From Lentisalinibacter sp964602525 (lineage in GTDB: Bacteria > Pseudomonadota > Gammaproteobacteria > Steroidobacterales > Woeseiaceae): a stretch of DNA of 26,277 bases. Shown one piece after another: positions 23,873 to 26,277 of this stretch. Positions within the stretch are counted from its first letter, which is position 1, and every line of letters begins with the position of its first letter. Position numbers and translations under genes: made by a program. The notes beneath the pieces were generated by a model that did not search any database, was not told the DNA's origin, and worked only from the letters and a program-made list of their open reading frames with translations. Where the stretch lies: NCBI GenBank assembly GCA_964602525.1, contig CAZRSA010000027.1, positions 1 to 26,277 on the forward strand. Direction: 5' to 3'.

Positions 23873-26277
23873 TCAGTCGTCCGCCAGGTCCTTCAGCTTG
23901 TAGATCAGGTCCAGCGCCTGGCGGGGCGAGAGGGCGTCCGGGTCCAGTTCCTCCAGCGTCTCGCGCAGCGCGTCTTCCGGCGGGTCGTCCGCGGCTGGCG
24001 GTGTCAGCGCCAACTCCTGCTGGGGGCCGTGGTCGCGGTGGTGCCGGGCGGACTCCAGCTGTTCCAGGTGGCGGCGGGCGCGGCGGATGACCGCCTTCGG
24101 CACGCCGGCCAGCGCGGCCACCTCCAGGCCGTAGCTCTGGTTGGCCGGCCCCGGCTTCACCGCGTGCAGGAAGATCAGGCGTTCGCCGTGGGAGGTGGCA
24201 TCCAGGTGCACGTTGGCGGCGTGGGGCAGCTCGTCGGGCAGCACGGTGAGCTCGAAGTAGTGGGTGGCGAACAGGGTGAAGGCGCGAAGCCTCGTGGCGA
24301 TGTGGTGGGCGGCCGACCAGGCCAGCGACAGTCCGTCGAAGGTGCTGGTGCCGCGGCCGATCTCGTCCATCAGCACCAGGCTCGCGGGCGTGGCGTTGTG
24401 CAGGATGTTGGCGGTCTCGGTCATCTCCACCATGAACGTGGAACGCCCGCCGGCCAGGTCGTCCGAGGCGCCGATGCGGGTGAATATCCGGTCCACCGGA
24501 CCGATCTCCAGCGCGTCCGCCGGCACGAAGCTGCCGATGTGGGCCAGGATGACGATGAGCGCCGCCTGGCGCATGTAGGTGGATTTGCCGCCCATGTTCG
24601 GCCCGGTGATGATCAGCAGGCGCCGCTCGTCGTCGAGCTCCAGGTCGTTCGGCACGAAGGGGGTATCGAGTACCCGCTCCACCACCGGGTGGCGGCCGGC
24701 ACGGATGGCGATGCGTGGCTCCTCGGAGAGGATGGGACGGGCAAAGCCGAGCCGCTCTGCGCGCTCGGCGAAGCAGGCGAGCACGTCCAGCTCCGCGAGT
24801 GCAGCGGCCGTGCGGCGCAGCGGCCCGAGCACCTCGTGCAGCGCATCGATGAGCCCCTCGTACAGCGCCTTCTCCCGCGCCAGCGCGCGCTCCCGCGCAC
24901 TCAGCACCTGGTCCTCGAAGCGCTTCAGCTCCGGCGTGATGAACCGCTCGGCCGCCTTCAGGGTCTGGCGCCGCGTGTATTCCTCGGGCGCATTCTGCGC
25001 CTGGGCCTTGCTGATCTCGATGTAGTAGCCGTGCACCCGGTTGTAGCCCACCTTCAGCGTGGGCAGGCCGGTGCGTTCGCGCTCGCGCTGCTCCAGCTCC
25101 ACCAGGTACTGATCGGCGTTGGCGCTGATGTCCCGCAGCTCGTCGAGCTCGGCGTTGTAGCCGGCCGCGATGACACCGCCGTCGCGGATCAGCATGGGCG
25201 GGTTGTCCACCAGCGCGGCATCGAGCAGCCCGTGGGTATCCGGGTGCTCGGCCGCGTCGGCCGCCAGCTCGGCGAGGCGTGGGGCGTCGAGGCCGTCGAG
25301 CAGCCGGGCGAGTTCGGGCAGACGGCCCAGGCTGTCGCCCAGCTGGCGCAGATCCCGCGGCCGGGCCGATCGCAGCGCCACGCGGGAGAGGATGCGTTCC
25401 AGGTCGCCGATGTCGGCGAGGATGCTGCGGAGCCCGTCGCTGCCCCGCTCGAGCAGGTTGGCCACGGCGTCGTAGCGCGCACCGATGATCTCGTGGCTGC
25501 GCACGGGCCGGTTGATCCAGCGCCGGAGCAGCCGGCTGCCCATGGCCGTGCGGCAGGTGTCCATGACGCCGGCCAGGGTATGCGGGTCCTGACCGGAGAG
25601 GCTGCGGTCGAGCTCCAGGTTCCGCCGGGTGGCCGCGTCCATGAGGATGGCGTCGTCCGGCTGTTCCACGGCCATGCCGTCGATGTGGGGCAGGGTGCCG
25701 CGCTGGGTGTCGCGCACGTATTCCAGTAGCCCTCCGGCGGCGCGGATGGCGATCGCGAGGCCGTCCGCGCCGAAGCCGGTCAGGTCGCGGGTGCCGAACT
25801 GCTCGCACAGGAGCCGTGCGGCGGTCTCGCCGTCGAAGTGCCAGGGCGGCCGGCCGCGGGCTCCGGCGCGTTCCGCCAGCCAGCCCGGCGCGCCGCCCTC
25901 CTCGTCGTAGAGGATCTCGGCCGGCTGCAGCCGCTCGATCTCCGCGGCCAGCGCGGCTTCGTCCGGCACCTGGCTCACCAGGAAGCGGCCCGCCGAGAGA
26001 TCCAGCCAGGCGATGCCGATTTCGCGGCGGGCGAGTACCACGGCCACAACGGCATTGTCCCGCCGCTCCTGCAGCAGGCTGGCTTCGGTGAGCGTGCCGG
26101 GCGTGACGATGCGCACCACCTTGCGCTCCACCGGCCCTTTGCTCGTGGCCGGGTCGCCGATCTGCTCGCATATGGCCACCGACTCGCCGAGTCTCACCAG
26201 CTTGGCCAGGTAACTGTCCACTGCGTGGTAGGGCACGCCGGCCATGGGGATGGGCTCGCCGGCGGACTTGCCCCGGG
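23873..26277 (-). CDS. mutS: DNA mismatch repair protein MutS, 5' end outside window
   Basis: MutS recognises mismatches and small loops and, with MutL and MutH or other nucleases, directs repair. About 800 residues are visible. The frame remains open to the window edge, and the first visible residues (KSAGEPIPMAGVPYHAVDSYL) correspond to about residue 60 of E. coli MutS, so the mismatch-reading Phe-x-Glu wedge is missing from view. The connector, core, clamp (LPTLKVGYNRVHGYYIEIS) and ATPase domains are present. Walker A GPNMGGKST is near 24580-24603, and the D-loop and signature region reads DEIGRGTSTFDGLSLAW. The C-terminus DALSPRQALDLIYKLKDL is the MutS tetramerisation/dimer tail. No frameshift is seen. 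Confidence 0.97.
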   Translation of the reverse strand, partial: RGKSAGEPIPMAGVPYHAVDSYLAKLVRLGESVAICEQIGDPATSKGPVERKVVRIVTPGTLTEASLLQERRDNAVVAVVLARREIGIAWLDLSAGRFLVSQVPDEAALAAEIERLQPAEILYDEEGGAPGWLAERAGARGRPPWHFDGETAARLLCEQFGTRDLTGFGADGLAIAIRAAGGLLEYVRDTQRGTLPHIDGMAVEQPDDAILMDAATRRNLELDRSLSGQDPHTLAGVMDTCRTAMGSRLLRRWINRPVRSHEIIGARYDAVANLLERGSDGLRSILADIGDLERILSRVALRSARPRDLRQLGDSLGRLPELARLLDGLDAPRLAELAADAAEHPDTHGLLDAALVDNPPMLIRDGGVIAAGYNAELDELRDISANADQYLVELEQRERERTGLPTLKVGYNRVHGYYIEISKAQAQNAPEEYTRRQTLKAAERFITPELKRFEDQVLSARERALAREKALYEGLIDALHEVLGPLRRTAAALAELDVLACFAERAERLGFARPILSEEPRIAIRAGRHPVVERVLDTPFVPNDLELDDERRLLIITGPNMGGKSTYMRQAALIVILAHIGSFVPADALEIGPVDRIFTRIGASDDLAGGRSTFMVEMTETANILHNATPASLVLMDEIGRGTSTFDGLSLAWSAAHHIATRLRAFTLFATHYFELTVLPDELPHAANVHLDATSHGERLIFLHAVKPGPANQSYGLEVAALAGVPKAVIRRARRHLEQLESARHHRDHGPQQELALTPPAADDPPEDALRETLEELDPDALSPRQALDLIYKLKDLADD

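Overview
The window is a dense, high-GC chromosomal segment of a gammaproteobacterium. Protein similarity and gene order (zapD-coaE-pilDCB next to pilA/pilRS, sucCD, bamD-rluD-pgeF-clpB, DUF502-aspS-nudB, mutS) fit the Chromatiales/Ectothiorhodospiraceae or Pseudomonas-like side of the class. That placement is an inference from content, not a measured phylogeny. Nearly all of it is core housekeeping DNA. I see no rRNA, tRNA, CRISPR array, prophage or insertion sequence.

Left part (1-10444): after the 3' end of a mutT-like Nudix gene on +, everything runs on the minus strand as a type IVa pilus locus. In transcription order it is pilS -> pilR -> major pilin pilA -> a second, diverged pilin -> pilB (extension ATPase) -> pilC (platform) -> pilD (prepilin peptidase) -> coaE -> zapD. 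The circuit can be read directly. A sensor kinase and a sigma54 activator sit immediately upstream of a pilin gene that carries a near-perfect -24/-12 sigma54 promoter. The two pilin genes are separated by a strong intrinsic terminator, and the second pilin lacks the conserved proline at mature position 22.

Middle part (10445-19582): sucC-sucD (succinyl-CoA synthetase) and glutamine-dependent nadE run on +. bamD (outer-membrane assembly lipoprotein) is on -, divergent from rluD-pgeF-clpB, which reproduces the E. coli yfiO/rluD/yfiH/clpB neighbourhood. clpB has a good sigma32 promoter. It also keeps a GTG at codon 149 with its own ribosome-binding site, matching the internal start that produces the short ClpB isoform in E. 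coli.

Right part (19583-26277): a FmdB-type zinc-ribbon protein with a repetitive charged tail, a DUF502 membrane protein, aspS, nudB and an alpha/beta hydrolase follow on +. The aspS product has residues typical of non-discriminating AspRS. nudB and the hydrolase are overlapping GTG-start genes. A convergent gap of about 190 bp contains small hairpins and a striking perfect 26-bp inverted repeat. It ends against mutS on -, which runs off the window lacking roughly its first 60 residues.

I found no clearly novel multi-gene system. The observations most worth checking are the inverted-repeat element, the tandem pilins with their intervening terminator, the inferred tRNA-charging specificity of AspRS, and the regulatory sites upstream of pilA and clpB.
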